64,000 nt of DNA. It comes from Agarilytica sp045430305 (GTDB lineage Bacteria > Pseudomonadota > Gammaproteobacteria > Pseudomonadales > Cellvibrionaceae). Numbering within the stretch: position 1 is the stretch's first letter; every line of letters starts with the position of its first letter. The notes below the pieces were generated by a model. That model saw only the letters and a list, made by a program, of their open reading frames with translations. It was not told where the DNA came from and ran no database searches. The stretch spans positions 62,001-126,000 of the forward strand of contig JAILXW010000004.1 in the NCBI GenBank assembly GCA_045430305.1, written 5' to 3'. Below are positions 41,283 to 50,481 of the stretch, in pieces. A program made the position numbers and the translations under genes.

Positions 41283-43519
41283 GGAAAATTTGGGATATTC
41301 CCGGCGGTGTTCACCCACCAGAAAATAAAAGCCAATCGAATCAAAACCCGATTCGAAGCATTACTTTACCAAAAGAAATAATTTTACCGCTTAACCAACA
41401 TATTGGCGCAGAAGCGTTACCCTGTGTTGAACTTGGCCAACACGTACTTAAAGGGCAAATGGTTGCAGAACCTCAAGGCGTTTTTAGCGCAGCCTTGCAC
41501 GCTTCCACATCAGGAACGGTTATCGCTATAGAAGACCGCCCGCTTAACCATGCCTCAGGTATGAGCGCACAATGCATAGTGATTGAAAGCGACGGTAAAG
41601 ATGAGTGGGCCACACTTACGCCATGCGAAGATTATCGAACACTCGATCATACTGAACTAGCAAACCGAATTCGCAACGCCGGCATTGCAGGTTTAGGCGG
41701 CGCAGGCTTTCCGACCGCGATTAAACTCAACCCTAGCGCTGAGAAAAAAGTTAAAACCCTCATTCTTAACGGCACCGAGTGCGAACCCTACATAACCGCT
41801 GACGATATGCTTATGCGTGAGTGTGCAGAAGAGGTGGTTCAAGGCGCTTTATTAATGGCCCACATACTAGGCGAGCCAGAAGAAATTCTTATCGGGATTG
41901 AAGACAACAAACCCGAAGCTATTGCAGAAATGCAAAAAGCCGCCGACAACACGCGCGTTGAAATTGTAGTTTTTCCCACAAAATACCCATCAGGCGGCGA
42001 AAAACAACTCATTCAAATTCTTACCGGCAAAGAAGTTCCAAAAGAAAGCATTCCTGCCACCATTGGTGTAGTAGTGCAAAACGTGGGAACCGCCGCAACC
42101 GCTTATCGCGCCATTCGTTACGGTGAACCATTGGTTCGCCGCATTACCACAGTAGTCGGTAAATCTTTACAAGCACAGGGCAATATAGAAGCATTGATCG
42201 GCACCCCCATTGCGCACCTGCTAAATGAAAGCGGATTTAACCTCGACCAATGTGCGCGCTTAATTATTGGCGGCCCTATGATGGGCTACGCCATGCAACG
42301 CACAGACATACCCCTAATTAAAACTACTAACTGTGTGTTAGTGCCAGACCACGAAGAAATGCCAACACAAGCTGATCCTCAGGCTTGTATTCGCTGCGGC
42401 ATGTGTTCTGAAGCTTGCCCCGCAAGTTTGTTACCACAACAACTATATTGGTTTTCTCAATCGGAAGACGTAGACAAACTACGCTCTCACAACTTGTTCG
42501 ATTGTATTGAGTGCGGGGCTTGCTCTTTTGTATGCCCAAGCAATATTCCCCTGGTGCAATATTACCGTGCATCAAAGGGAATGATTAAACAAATGGAAGC
42601 CGACAAAATAAAATCCGACCGCTCCCGTGTACGCTTTGAGCACAGAAAAGAACGCTTGGAAAAAGCGGAAGCCGAAAAAGAAGCCAAACGCTTAGCGCGC
42701 AAGAAAGCAGCCGAAGAAGCCAAGAAAAAACTTGCAGAAAAAGCTGAAGCATCCAGTGACACCCCTGCCGCAGCAGAAGTTAAAACTGCGGAAAAAACAC
42801 CCGTAAAACAAATCGACCCTGCAACGCAACTTAAAAAGCTAGAGCGCGCGCTTAGTAGCGCCACGAGCCGAGTTGAACGCGCAACAACACAACTCGAAAA
42901 TGCAAAAGCAGAAGGCGAAGATGCGCGTATCGATACATTAGAGGCACGCCTCAAAGAAGCCAACTTAAAGCGCGACGAAGCGAAACAAAAACTCGACGAA
43001 TTTAACTCTGGCAGTCAAGCGCCTAACAGTGCAACAAACACAACCATTAAAGAAAAAATTGCACTCAACCCGATCGAAAAACAAGAAAAAACCATTACCA
43101 CGCTGAAACAGCGTATTGAAACCGCGAAACAAAAACATCAAGAAGCACTAGACAACAACACAGGTACCGCAGACGCGCTTCAAAAAGGCATCGAAAAACT
43201 GCAAGAAAAACGCCAAACCGCAGAGAAAGAGCTCGCAGAGATCAAACAGTCCGGCGATTCAACTGACAACACTGAAGCCGTCACCGAAACGTTGAACGCT
43301 GCTGATGCCGCTATCGCCAAAGCCAAGGCAAAAGCCCAGGCCTTGGCAAGCATGAGCGATACAGAAAAAGCTCAAGCACAAATTGAATCGCTTAAAGCAC
43401 GCCTCGACAAAGCAAGAGAACGTCTCGCCAAAGCTGAAGCGGAAAACAGCGAGCACATCGACGCCTTTAAATCGGGTGTCGAAAAACTAGAGAAAAAACT
43501 AGCAGAGGCGCAATCGTAA
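41279..43519 (+). CDS. rnfC: Rnf electron transport complex subunit C with long coiled-coil tail
   Basis: RnfC is the NADH- and FMN-binding peripheral subunit. Residues 1-440 hold the standard core: N-terminal barrel sandwich domain with KIWDIPGGVHPPENK, the nucleotide-binding GIAGLGGAGFPTAIKL near 130, TECEPYITADD, and two 4Fe-4S motifs CIRCGMCSEACP and CIECGACSFVCP near 370-420. Residues about 440-746 form a ~300-residue Ala/Lys/Glu-rich helical tail (EKAEAEKEAKRLARKKAAEE, REREKA-like repeats, LKARLDKARERLAKAEAENS). Such tails are common in gammaproteobacterial RnfC but this one is long. It overlaps rnfB by 4 bases and shares the TAATG junction with rnfD. Confidence 0.97.
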   Translation: MRKIWDIPGGVHPPENKSQSNQNPIRSITLPKEIILPLNQHIGAEALPCVELGQHVLKGQMVAEPQGVFSAALHASTSGTVIAIEDRPLNHASGMSAQCIVIESDGKDEWATLTPCEDYRTLDHTELANRIRNAGIAGLGGAGFPTAIKLNPSAEKKVKTLILNGTECEPYITADDMLMRECAEEVVQGALLMAHILGEPEEILIGIEDNKPEAIAEMQKAADNTRVEIVVFPTKYPSGGEKQLIQILTGKEVPKESIPATIGVVVQNVGTAATAYRAIRYGEPLVRRITTVVGKSLQAQGNIEALIGTPIAHLLNESGFNLDQCARLIIGGPMMGYAMQRTDIPLIKTTNCVLVPDHEEMPTQADPQACIRCGMCSEACPASLLPQQLYWFSQSEDVDKLRSHNLFDCIECGACSFVCPSNIPLVQYYRASKGMIKQMEADKIKSDRSRVRFEHRKERLEKAEAEKEAKRLARKKAAEEAKKKLAEKAEASSDTPAAAEVKTAEKTPVKQIDPATQLKKLERALSSATSRVERATTQLENAKAEGEDARIDTLEARLKEANLKRDEAKQKLDEFNSGSQAPNSATNTTIKEKIALNPIEKQEKTITTLKQRIETAKQKHQEALDNNTGTADALQKGIEKLQEKRQTAEKELAEIKQSGDSTDNTEAVTETLNAADAAIAKAKAKAQALASMSDTEKAQAQIESLKARLDKARERLAKAEAENSEHIDAFKSGVEKLEKKLAEAQS

Positions 43520-44577
43520 TGGCTTTTATACATGCAAGCTCGCCTCACACGCATACCGCGACCGATACTGCATCCGTGATGAAGCGCGTTATTCTAGCCA
43601 CGGTTCCGGGTATTGTGGCTTTAACTGTATTTTTCGGCTTCGGAACCATTAACAACCTAATTTTGTGTTCCATTTTCTGCTTAGGCTTTGAAGCGCTCAG
43701 TATGAAAATTCGCAAACGTGATATTAATTTTCACTTAAGAGATTACAGCGCCCTAGTAACGGCCATCCTTCTTGGAATTGCACTACCGCCTTTCGCGCCT
43801 TGGTGGCTAATTCTCGTCGGCAGTTTTTTTGCCATCGTTGTGGCCAAACAGCTTTATGGCGGCTTGGGGTTCAACCCCTTTAACCCAGCCATGATCGCCT
43901 ACGTGGTGCTCCTCATTTCTTTCCCGGTGGATATGACCCAATGGGTTAGCGCAAGCAACAGTCTGCTAGGTGTAGTGCCAGTTGGCGAAGGTTTATCCCA
44001 AGTATTCTTTGGCTCAAGCTTGGCACAAATAGATGGCTATACCGGAGCGACACCATTGGATGTCGTTAAACAAAACGGCAGCCTACTTCTTGCCGACCTG
44101 TATCAAAGTGAATCGCAATTTTCACAAGCATCATGGGCGGGGCTTGGCTGGGAATGGGCAAACTTGGGCTTTTTAATCGGTGGCGCTTACTTACTTTATC
44201 GAAAAGTGTTTACCTGGCATGCCCCCATTGGCATGCTCATGACTCTCGCCATTCTTTCTGTGCTTTTCTTTGATGGCGGCAGCTCCACCAGTTTAGGCTC
44301 CCCGCTCTTCCACCTGTTTTCAGGCGGCACCATGCTGGGTGCATTCTTTATTATTACCGACCCGGTGTCTTCTGCGGTAAGCAACAAGGGCCGATTAATT
44401 TACGGGGCCTGCATAGGTGCACTTATTTTTATTATTCGTGCCTGGGGCAACTACCCAGACGCCGTGGCATTTGCCGTACTACTCATGAACTTTGCCGCAC
44501 CCTTTATTGACTACTACACACTACCGCGCAGCTATGGCCATGAAAAAGCCAATAGTGGCCGCATAAAACACGATTGA
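43519..44577 (+). CDS. rnfD: Rnf electron transport complex subunit D
   Basis: RnfD is a membrane subunit that carries covalent FMN. The 352 residues have about nine hydrophobic segments, the motif GGLGFNPFNPAMIAYVVLLISFP, and the flavin-attachment sequence DGYTGATPLDVVK near 170-182, where the threonine of TGAT is the linkage site known for the NqrB/RnfD family. It starts within the rnfC stop codon (TAATG), so translation is coupled. The C-terminus is a short charged tail ending NSGRIKHD. Confidence 0.97.
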   Translation: MAFIHASSPHTHTATDTASVMKRVILATVPGIVALTVFFGFGTINNLILCSIFCLGFEALSMKIRKRDINFHLRDYSALVTAILLGIALPPFAPWWLILVGSFFAIVVAKQLYGGLGFNPFNPAMIAYVVLLISFPVDMTQWVSASNSLLGVVPVGEGLSQVFFGSSLAQIDGYTGATPLDVVKQNGSLLLADLYQSESQFSQASWAGLGWEWANLGFLIGGAYLLYRKVFTWHAPIGMLMTLAILSVLFFDGGSSTSLGSPLFHLFSGGTMLGAFFIITDPVSSAVSNKGRLIYGACIGALIFIIRAWGNYPDAVAFAVLLMNFAAPFIDYYTLPRSYGHEKANSGRIKHD

Positions 44578-44588
44578 GGAATAATTCG

Positions 44589-45233
44589 ATGCTCGCTCAA
44601 TCCGTTGGAAAAAACTCTTTTATTTTAGCTGCCTTCGCTATCGTTACAGCTGGTTTACTCGCATTCACCTTTTTAGGCACCAAAGACAAAATAGCCGCAG
44701 CAGAACGACGCGCCGCTCAAAAAGCGCTAACCGAAATCATAAGCCTCGATAGACACAACAACGATATGCTGGAAGATACATGGAATATTCCGGCAGAGCT
44801 GCTTGAAGCACTGGGTTTAAACGAAGAGGCACAAATTCATATCGCACGGCAAGATGAGCGGGTGATTGCAATGGTGATTCCAAGCATTGCCCCCGACGGC
44901 TATAGCGGAGACATAAAATTAATCATCGGTATTAATGCAGACGAAACACTTGCTGGCGTACGTGTACTTGCTCATAAAGAAACACCCGGGCTGGGCGACA
45001 AAGTCGATATTAATAAAGACGATTGGATATTGAACTTTAACGAAAAGAGTTTAAACACCCCCGCAGCCGAACACTGGAAAGTTAAAAAAGATGGCGGCGA
45101 GTTTGATCAATTCACCGGCGCCACGATTACGCCACGTGCGGTAGTAAAACGCGTGAAGCAAACCCTTGAATTTTATTCGCAGCACAAAAATGACATTCTT
45201 GAAACAGAAACGCTCGAGCAAACTGAACAATGA
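44589..45233 (+). CDS. rnfG: Rnf electron transport complex subunit G
   Basis: RnfG carries a covalently bound FMN and faces the periplasm. The ATG at 44589 follows GAGGA at 44576-44580 with 8 bases of spacing, which is better than the in-frame TTG at 44574, and gives 214 residues. One N-terminal membrane helix (about 10-30) precedes the FMN-binding domain, with LAHKETPGLGDKVD near 138 and the attachment motif DQFTGATITPRAVV near 178-190, where the last threonine of TGAT is the flavin link. It overlaps rnfE by 4 bases. Confidence 0.96.
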   Translation: MLAQSVGKNSFILAAFAIVTAGLLAFTFLGTKDKIAAAERRAAQKALTEIISLDRHNNDMLEDTWNIPAELLEALGLNEEAQIHIARQDERVIAMVIPSIAPDGYSGDIKLIIGINADETLAGVRVLAHKETPGLGDKVDINKDDWILNFNEKSLNTPAAEHWKVKKDGGEFDQFTGATITPRAVVKRVKQTLEFYSQHKNDILETETLEQTEQ

Positions 45234-45940
45234 ACCAGATTCAAGAAATTAGCGTTAATGGCCTATGGAAAAACAACCCCGCGCTCGTTCAACTGCTTGG
45301 CTTATGTCCACTATTGGCAGTTACCGGGTCGGTCGTTAATGCGCTGGGGCTGGGGCTCGCCACCATGCTGGTACTTATTGGCTCCAATGTTTCCGTTTCT
45401 TTAATTCGTAGCGCTGTGAGCGATGCCGTAAAGCTGCCTGCGTTTGTAATGATCATCGCCACCTTCACCACCTGTACAGAATTATTGATGCAGGCCTTCA
45501 CCTACGAGCTTTACCAGATACTCGGAATATTTATTCCACTTATCGTCACCAACTGCGCCATTTTGGGCCGTGCAGATGCGTTCGCCTGCAAAAACAAACT
45601 GCTCCCATCAGCACTCGATGGGTTTATGATGGGCTTAGGATTTATGGGCGCTCTGCTTGCAATTGGCGCCATCCGCGAAGTAATCGGAAGCGGCACACTG
45701 TTCGCCAACATGCATCTTATATTTGGTGAAAGCGCGCGCGCATGGCAATGGAATATTTTTGGAACAGATTACAAAGGCTTCTTGGTTGCGGTATTACCAC
45801 CCGGAGCTTTTCTTGTAGCTGGTTTACTGATCGCAATAAAAAACATGATCGACGCAGAAGCTGAACGCCGAGAAGCAGCCAAAAAAGTGAAGCCCACTAA
45901 AGGTTCAAAACGTGTTCGTACGACCGGGCAAGTGGCTTAA
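45230..45940 (+). CDS. rnfE: Rnf electron transport complex subunit E
   Basis: RnfE pairs with RnfA in the membrane and has the same fold. The 236 residues include LVQLLGLCPLLAVTGS near 20, PLIVTNCAILGRADAFA near 105 and an A/E-type hydrophobic pattern of six helices. The cysteines in LGLCP and TNCAI mirror those in RnfA. The C-terminal basic tail (EAAKKVKPTKGSKRVRTT) is cytoplasmic. This ends the operon; nth, which often follows rnf in enteric bacteria, is not here, and the DUF3179 gene is convergent 17 bases away. Confidence 0.96.
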   Translation: MNQIQEISVNGLWKNNPALVQLLGLCPLLAVTGSVVNALGLGLATMLVLIGSNVSVSLIRSAVSDAVKLPAFVMIIATFTTCTELLMQAFTYELYQILGIFIPLIVTNCAILGRADAFACKNKLLPSALDGFMMGLGFMGALLAIGAIREVIGSGTLFANMHLIFGESARAWQWNIFGTDYKGFLVAVLPPGAFLVAGLLIAIKNMIDAEAERREAAKKVKPTKGSKRVRTTGQVA

Positions 45941-45957
45941 CCTCGTCATACCGCTAT

Positions 45958-46896
45958 TTATTCAAACACTTCCGATTCCGGATAAAAGTTATACCACGCA
46001 AACCAGAATGCAATGGTAGAAACCATTGCCTCACCTTTTAAACTTTCAGTTTTTGCAGACGGAGTTTTCGCGTCGTAAACGACACGATATTCCTCACCCC
46101 CCAAACTATCGACAAATGATTTTTTTCCATGGCTTTTAAGTCGTGAGAAAGCATAGGCTTTGCTTTTACCGTTTATTGTAACCCCCAAGACTTTTTCTTT
46201 TGGGTGAAAAACTGGGGGAGCTTCACGTAGCGTTTTAAAAAAGATCATGCTCGACGTTTCATACCCAGAATACGGATCACGTCGATAATTTCTACGTACA
46301 CCTTGTTTTTCACTAAGCACGTTAGTTTTAGGGTGTAGCTCACGCCAACGCTTCCATGTTGTGGTAACAAGCGGCAATTGCTTTAACCTTTCCCCCATCA
46401 TTTTACCTGTAACCGCCCGCCCTTCGATTTGCGACCAAAGCGATTCCGTCTGTTTATCATAAAAAAGCAAGTCGCTGTTGTAGAGCAAGCCGGAAACGCC
46501 AAAAATCATTTCTCTATTTTTCGCTAAGGAAGAAAAAGCCATGCCTGTGCCGCACAGGGGGCAATATGAAATCAAAAAGGGCTGCTCATTAATGTCATCA
46601 TTTACCAACTCATGCCAATTCAATATATAACGCGGATAGGCATAAGCCTGGCCCAACATTTCAAACCCCAGCACAATGTCATCTTCTTTTAGAAAATTCG
46701 CCTCATCTGGTTTTATATATTGCGGTTTGTATATTGCCGGAATGCCGTCTCTCGGTGGGCCGCCGTGTTTGATACTGCCTTTTTGCAATATGCTATTGCT
46801 TATATCAAAACCATTTAATGATTCTGCTCGCACACCCAACGAGCAAAAGAAAATTACGAAATAGAACAGGGAAACACCATGTTTAGTGTTTAGCAC
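45958..46896 (-). CDS. Exported DUF3179 family protein
   Basis: With a GTG start at 46896 the protein has 312 residues; the start is set by a strong GGAGG ribosome binding site 5 bases upstream and by the signal peptide that follows (VSLFYFVIFFCSLGVRA, about 8-25). A much longer open frame to 47031 has no such support and overlaps the upstream gene. The mature domain is of the DUF3179 family: FGFEMLGQAYAYPRYILNWHELVND-type text, LISYCPLCGTGMAF with a CxxC near 148, GLLYNSDLLFYDKQTESLWSQIEG and IAFWFAWYNFYP at the end. The family's function is unknown to me. The start overlaps the stop of the DUF2141 gene by 14 bases. Confidence 0.85.
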   Translation of the reverse strand: MLNTKHGVSLFYFVIFFCSLGVRAESLNGFDISNSILQKGSIKHGGPPRDGIPAIYKPQYIKPDEANFLKEDDIVLGFEMLGQAYAYPRYILNWHELVNDDINEQPFLISYCPLCGTGMAFSSLAKNREMIFGVSGLLYNSDLLFYDKQTESLWSQIEGRAVTGKMMGERLKQLPLVTTTWKRWRELHPKTNVLSEKQGVRRNYRRDPYSGYETSSMIFFKTLREAPPVFHPKEKVLGVTINGKSKAYAFSRLKSHGKKSFVDSLGGEEYRVVYDAKTPSAKTESLKGEAMVSTIAFWFAWYNFYPESEVFE

Positions 46897-47398
46897 ACGC
46901 ACCTCCGGATTTAACTGCTGGTGTATGTAAGGAGACTTCGATTTCTTTATCATCAGCCAAATCAATTGCTGCGCCGTTAAAACTCGCAGGCCCATATTTA
47001 CCCACATTATTTGAGAACCCATAAGGCTCACTGGGTAAAAAGCCGAGCCATTTATTTAGGTCACCATCCATATCGAGATCATGATGTATAGCGATGGCAT
47101 AGCGGCCAGACGGTAGACCATGAATTTCTACAATATTGTGTGCTTCATTTTCAGCTTGAACAGGAATCATCAAACGGCCTCTTACCATTCCCGTTTTTTT
47201 TAGCCAAAGCGATTTTTCATGATAGACGGCAATTCGTATCACGCCATCAAAGCAGGACACCCCGTTAACCGTAATAAATAGTGAGTGAGGGCCTTCGATT
47301 GCCGGCGCCAACGGGGAAGTATTTGAGCACGCGCCATTCAATACGGCGACCAGTAAAATCAAAACTTTTAAAATGCTAAGGGAAAACGAGCGAGTCAT
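46883..47398 (-). CDS. DUF2141 family lipoprotein
   Basis: This 171-residue protein has a lipoprotein signal ending VLNGAC (Cys24). The mature part matches the DUF2141 family: LFITVNGVSCFDGVIRIAVYHEKSLW, GLPSGRYAIAIHHDLDMDGDLNKWLGFLPSEPYGFSNN and PASFNGAAIDLADDKEIEVSL. The family is a beta-sandwich of unknown function. Its 3' end overlaps the DUF3179 start by 14 bases, so the two are cotranscribed and translationally coupled, suggesting joint function in the envelope. Confidence 0.85.
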   Translation of the reverse strand: MTRSFSLSILKVLILLVAVLNGACSNTSPLAPAIEGPHSLFITVNGVSCFDGVIRIAVYHEKSLWLKKTGMVRGRLMIPVQAENEAHNIVEIHGLPSGRYAIAIHHDLDMDGDLNKWLGFLPSEPYGFSNNVGKYGPASFNGAAIDLADDKEIEVSLHTPAVKSGGACAKH

Positions 47399-47632
47399 AA
47401 GACAAAGCTATCATGAAAGTCGTGTCTGAATCTCAATAAATATATTCTAAAAAAACGATTTTTTGGGCAATGGCTGATTCATAACGAACACAAAAGACCC
47501 GCTTTATCTTGGTCCAAAACAATCCGTATTGGCATTGCGGCTAGCCGTTAGTATTGGCCGCGCGGCATTCGCAGCAACGCACAGGAAACTGAGCCCTGTG
47601 GTACCCGGATACATTACATTCCTGCAATAAAA

Positions 47633-47657
47633 AAAGCCCAGCTTGTGGCCGGGCTTT
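47633..47657 (-). terminator. Rho-independent terminator of the first double esterase gene
   Basis: AAAGCCCAGC (47633-47642) pairs with GCCGGGCTTT (47648-47657) with one mismatch-like G-T position. On the minus strand a run of seven T follows. It lies 26 bases after the stop codon of the 932-residue esterase. Confidence 0.8.
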
Positions 47658-47682
47658 GAGATTTTGTTAGCGCGCTAGTCAG

Positions 47683-50481
47683 CTACGGGCATGACCCCAA
47701 GCTCCAGCTACCACCACCATCTGTAGAGTAAAGCGTGGAAACTCCCCAGGTAGATCCAGACATATAGTCATCACTGCCTTTCGCATAATAACTTGGCGAA
47801 TAGTAGAAGCCTGAGCTGCTCGCACGACCGCCCGTCTTATGATAATAATTGTACGATGTGTACTCGTCACAAGCCCCTTCAGGCGGAGGTGTTGGCGTTG
47901 GGCTTGGTGTCGCTGTAGGCGTTGGCGCTACTGTTGGAGTAGGCTCCACCGTGGGTACAGGAGTAATCGTTGGTACCGGCGTCTGAGTTATAGTCGGCGT
48001 TTCTGTCGGTACAGGTGTTTGAGTGGGTACCGGAGTTGGCGTCGGAGTCGGGGTAGGTGTTTGGAATACCGCGCGACGGTTGTTCTCAAAGAAAAACTTC
48101 GTTAAGAATGCTGGGTAATCCACTGTGCTGTGGTCTGTATAGCCACCACCCACGTCATCGTTACCCGCAGGCCAAGCGTGCCCAAGGCCATTTACCATAA
48201 TCTTTGAAACACGTACACCAGCGGCATCACTCCAGGTTTCTTCGGTACCTCCACCGGAAATACTGTTACTACCAGAGTTCTTAGATGCTCCATAAATATT
48301 CGCCATCGCAGAAGCATCTACGTCAGCGTACCCCGTGCCAACGGTACCGTCTGAATTACCATGCACTACAGAGGTTAACTGAGTATCAAAATGACCGGCG
48401 TTACCGTTATTAGCAAACCCTTCACAGGTACTAGCAACGCTAGAAGATGTCACACCCCAAGGAACGCTACCGATGTCGCCAGAACCAGTACCCACCGCAG
48501 GGCCTGCATTAATGCCTATACCGGCGAAAATCTCTGGAGCCACACAGCCCATAACGAAGGTTTGACCACCACCAGACGACAAACCAGAGATGTACACTTG
48601 AGATGGGTCTATGTTTAGCGTGCTATCACCCATAAGGCTATTCGCTAGATCAACCAAGTTGTCGTCATGACGGCTTGGGCTACGTGCGCTGTGGCTCGAA
48701 TCGTAGTAATCCCAACATCCAAAGAGTACACCACCGTTAGGAGCCATCGGCGCTGCGACCACCATACCGTACTCGTCAGCTTCGTCTTCCCAACCCCAGT
48801 TATCTTTCACAATTTCATTGGATTGTGCACAACCGTGCAAGCTAATCATCAACGCTCTTTTACCATTTGCGGTTGAGGTTGTAGGTGTGTAGATATGCAC
48901 CTCCATGCCATCCAAGCTTGATTCAGTTGTCCAGCTGCCAGGTTGAGCATTCGTGTTCGTTGTGACGGTGTTATTTGTGTTGTTCGTATTTGTATTGTTT
49001 GTAGTTCCGGTATTGGTTGAACCACCGTTAGGGTTTGTATCTGACCAAGAACCATCTTCCAACTGCCATAAAGTAATGGAATTTACGTAGCCATGCTCGC
49101 TACCCAAAGCAAGGTATTGATCTGTATCCACACGGCCAGAATTGTAATGATCAACCGCACTACCAGAAGCGCTTGGCGCAATATATTCAGGTGCAGTTGT
49201 ATCAAACGAGACGCTTGAAGACGCAGCTGACTCGTTGCCACACACATCTACTGCAGTTGCGTAAACGGTGTAAGAGTTTGAAGCGCTAAGCCCACTGACA
49301 ACAATTGACTCTGAAGGAACCGCAGAAGGCGTTAGAGCACTACCATTACTGCTATAGATTTTGTAACCACGAAGGTCATCTTCTCCGTTAGCATTGACGG
49401 CCAACGCCGCGTAATCATCATGTGGATCAACCACAGCCAGACCTGTTGGTGCAGCTGGCGCAGTAGAATCATTTTCACAATGAGCGGGTACCAAGCTGCC
49501 GCCCGCTACTTCCTCAAAGAAAGACCACACCATTTGTGAAGTGCTAGGGCCACGCTCTTTTGCCCAAAGACTTTGAGCTTCGTCGTCACCACTCCAGTAA
49601 TGCCCCTGACCGTAACTGGCTGACTGCGCCGCAAGGCCGCTGTATAGCACTGTTTTAACGAGCGGTAAGCCGTCTGCGCCGTTATATGTTTTTGCGGTAC
49701 AAGAGATACTTTCAACCGTACAACTCTCGGTAATATCTGCTTGAAGGTCTGCACCCCACACCGTTAATTGAGAATCACGGATAAGCGCTAACGCTTCAGG
49801 CTGAACAACCGTATCGTTAGACGACTGCATAACAAGCATGGGTACCGGGCGGTTGTAATCTAACTCCGCTTCAAGTTTGTTGACGTGGGTTTGTAAGTCT
49901 TGAAAAAGGTCTGCTGTTACAGAAGAAGCCCAATCGCCATAAGGCAAACCACTGATGGGCGCAGCTGCAGTCCAGTAATCGTTATAGGCTACTGCTGAAG
50001 CGATAGACATCGCACCACCGCTGGAGATACCAGTAATAAAACGGGCATCAGAATTGATGTTGTAGCGCGCTTCTACTGCGCGTGCAATACCCTGAATGTC
50101 GTCGACCTCTCCACCGGCACCTTCTTGAACGTGATTATCGAACCAGTAGCCCCAACAGTTTTCGTTACGCATTTCAGAAAAGCCTGTAACGAAAGGGAAA
50201 ACAACAATCACATTGTTGGTATCGGCGATCAGATCCAAGTTCCAAAGGTTGCGCGCATCGTCGTGATCCATGGCACAACCATGCAAGGCAACCAGCATGG
50301 GGACCGCAGTACTGCCATCGTAAGACTGAGGCACATAAACGGTATATTCACGCGTACGTGAGCCGGAATAAGAAAAATCAAACACATCACCCGTACCAGT
50401 CATCGTTTGCGCGTCCACAATCGCTGAAGAAAACGCGACTGCCAACAACACGATAACTGACTTGATTTTTGCAACTCTCAT
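47683..50481 (-). CDS. Secreted double-headed PHB-depolymerase/feruloyl-esterase-like enzyme with Pro-Thr linker
   Basis: This 932-residue protein has a signal peptide (1-24) and two alpha/beta-hydrolase domains of the LpqC/PHB-depolymerase type. Domain 1 (about 35-330): oxyanion LHGC 66-69, nucleophile S153 in GISSGG, likely D223 and H294. Then come a fibronectin-III-like domain (about 341-428), a small domain with DHYNSGRVDTDQYLALG (about 441-482) and an Asn/Thr linker. Domain 2 (about 515-802): LHGC 548-551, S635 in GLSSGG, D711, H768. A Thr-Pro-rich linker (about 807-868) leads to a 60-residue C-terminal domain (871-932). The domains suggest cleavage of polyesters or plant or algal esters. 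The paralogue lies 608 bases upstream. Confidence 0.9.
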   Translation of the reverse strand: MRVAKIKSVIVLLAVAFSSAIVDAQTMTGTGDVFDFSYSGSRTREYTVYVPQSYDGSTAVPMLVALHGCAMDHDDARNLWNLDLIADTNNVIVVFPFVTGFSEMRNENCWGYWFDNHVQEGAGGEVDDIQGIARAVEARYNINSDARFITGISSGGAMSIASAVAYNDYWTAAAPISGLPYGDWASSVTADLFQDLQTHVNKLEAELDYNRPVPMLVMQSSNDTVVQPEALALIRDSQLTVWGADLQADITESCTVESISCTAKTYNGADGLPLVKTVLYSGLAAQSASYGQGHYWSGDDEAQSLWAKERGPSTSQMVWSFFEEVAGGSLVPAHCENDSTAPAAPTGLAVVDPHDDYAALAVNANGEDDLRGYKIYSSNGSALTPSAVPSESIVVSGLSASNSYTVYATAVDVCGNESAASSSVSFDTTAPEYIAPSASGSAVDHYNSGRVDTDQYLALGSEHGYVNSITLWQLEDGSWSDTNPNGGSTNTGTTNNTNTNNTNNTVTTNTNAQPGSWTTESSLDGMEVHIYTPTTSTANGKRALMISLHGCAQSNEIVKDNWGWEDEADEYGMVVAAPMAPNGGVLFGCWDYYDSSHSARSPSRHDDNLVDLANSLMGDSTLNIDPSQVYISGLSSGGGQTFVMGCVAPEIFAGIGINAGPAVGTGSGDIGSVPWGVTSSSVASTCEGFANNGNAGHFDTQLTSVVHGNSDGTVGTGYADVDASAMANIYGASKNSGSNSISGGGTEETWSDAAGVRVSKIMVNGLGHAWPAGNDDVGGGYTDHSTVDYPAFLTKFFFENNRRAVFQTPTPTPTPTPVPTQTPVPTETPTITQTPVPTITPVPTVEPTPTVAPTPTATPSPTPTPPPEGACDEYTSYNYYHKTGGRASSSGFYYSPSYYAKGSDDYMSGSTWGVSTLYSTDGGGSWSLGSCP

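Noticed and set aside
46897..47031. Longer start for the DUF3179 protein
   Set aside because: It lies within the DUF2141 gene, has no signal peptide at its N-terminus, and the GTG at 46896 has a strong GGAGG.
47839..48105. 88-codon Arg/Trp-rich plus-strand frame
   Set aside because: It is the antisense of the Thr-Pro-rich linker of the esterase, a low-complexity shadow.
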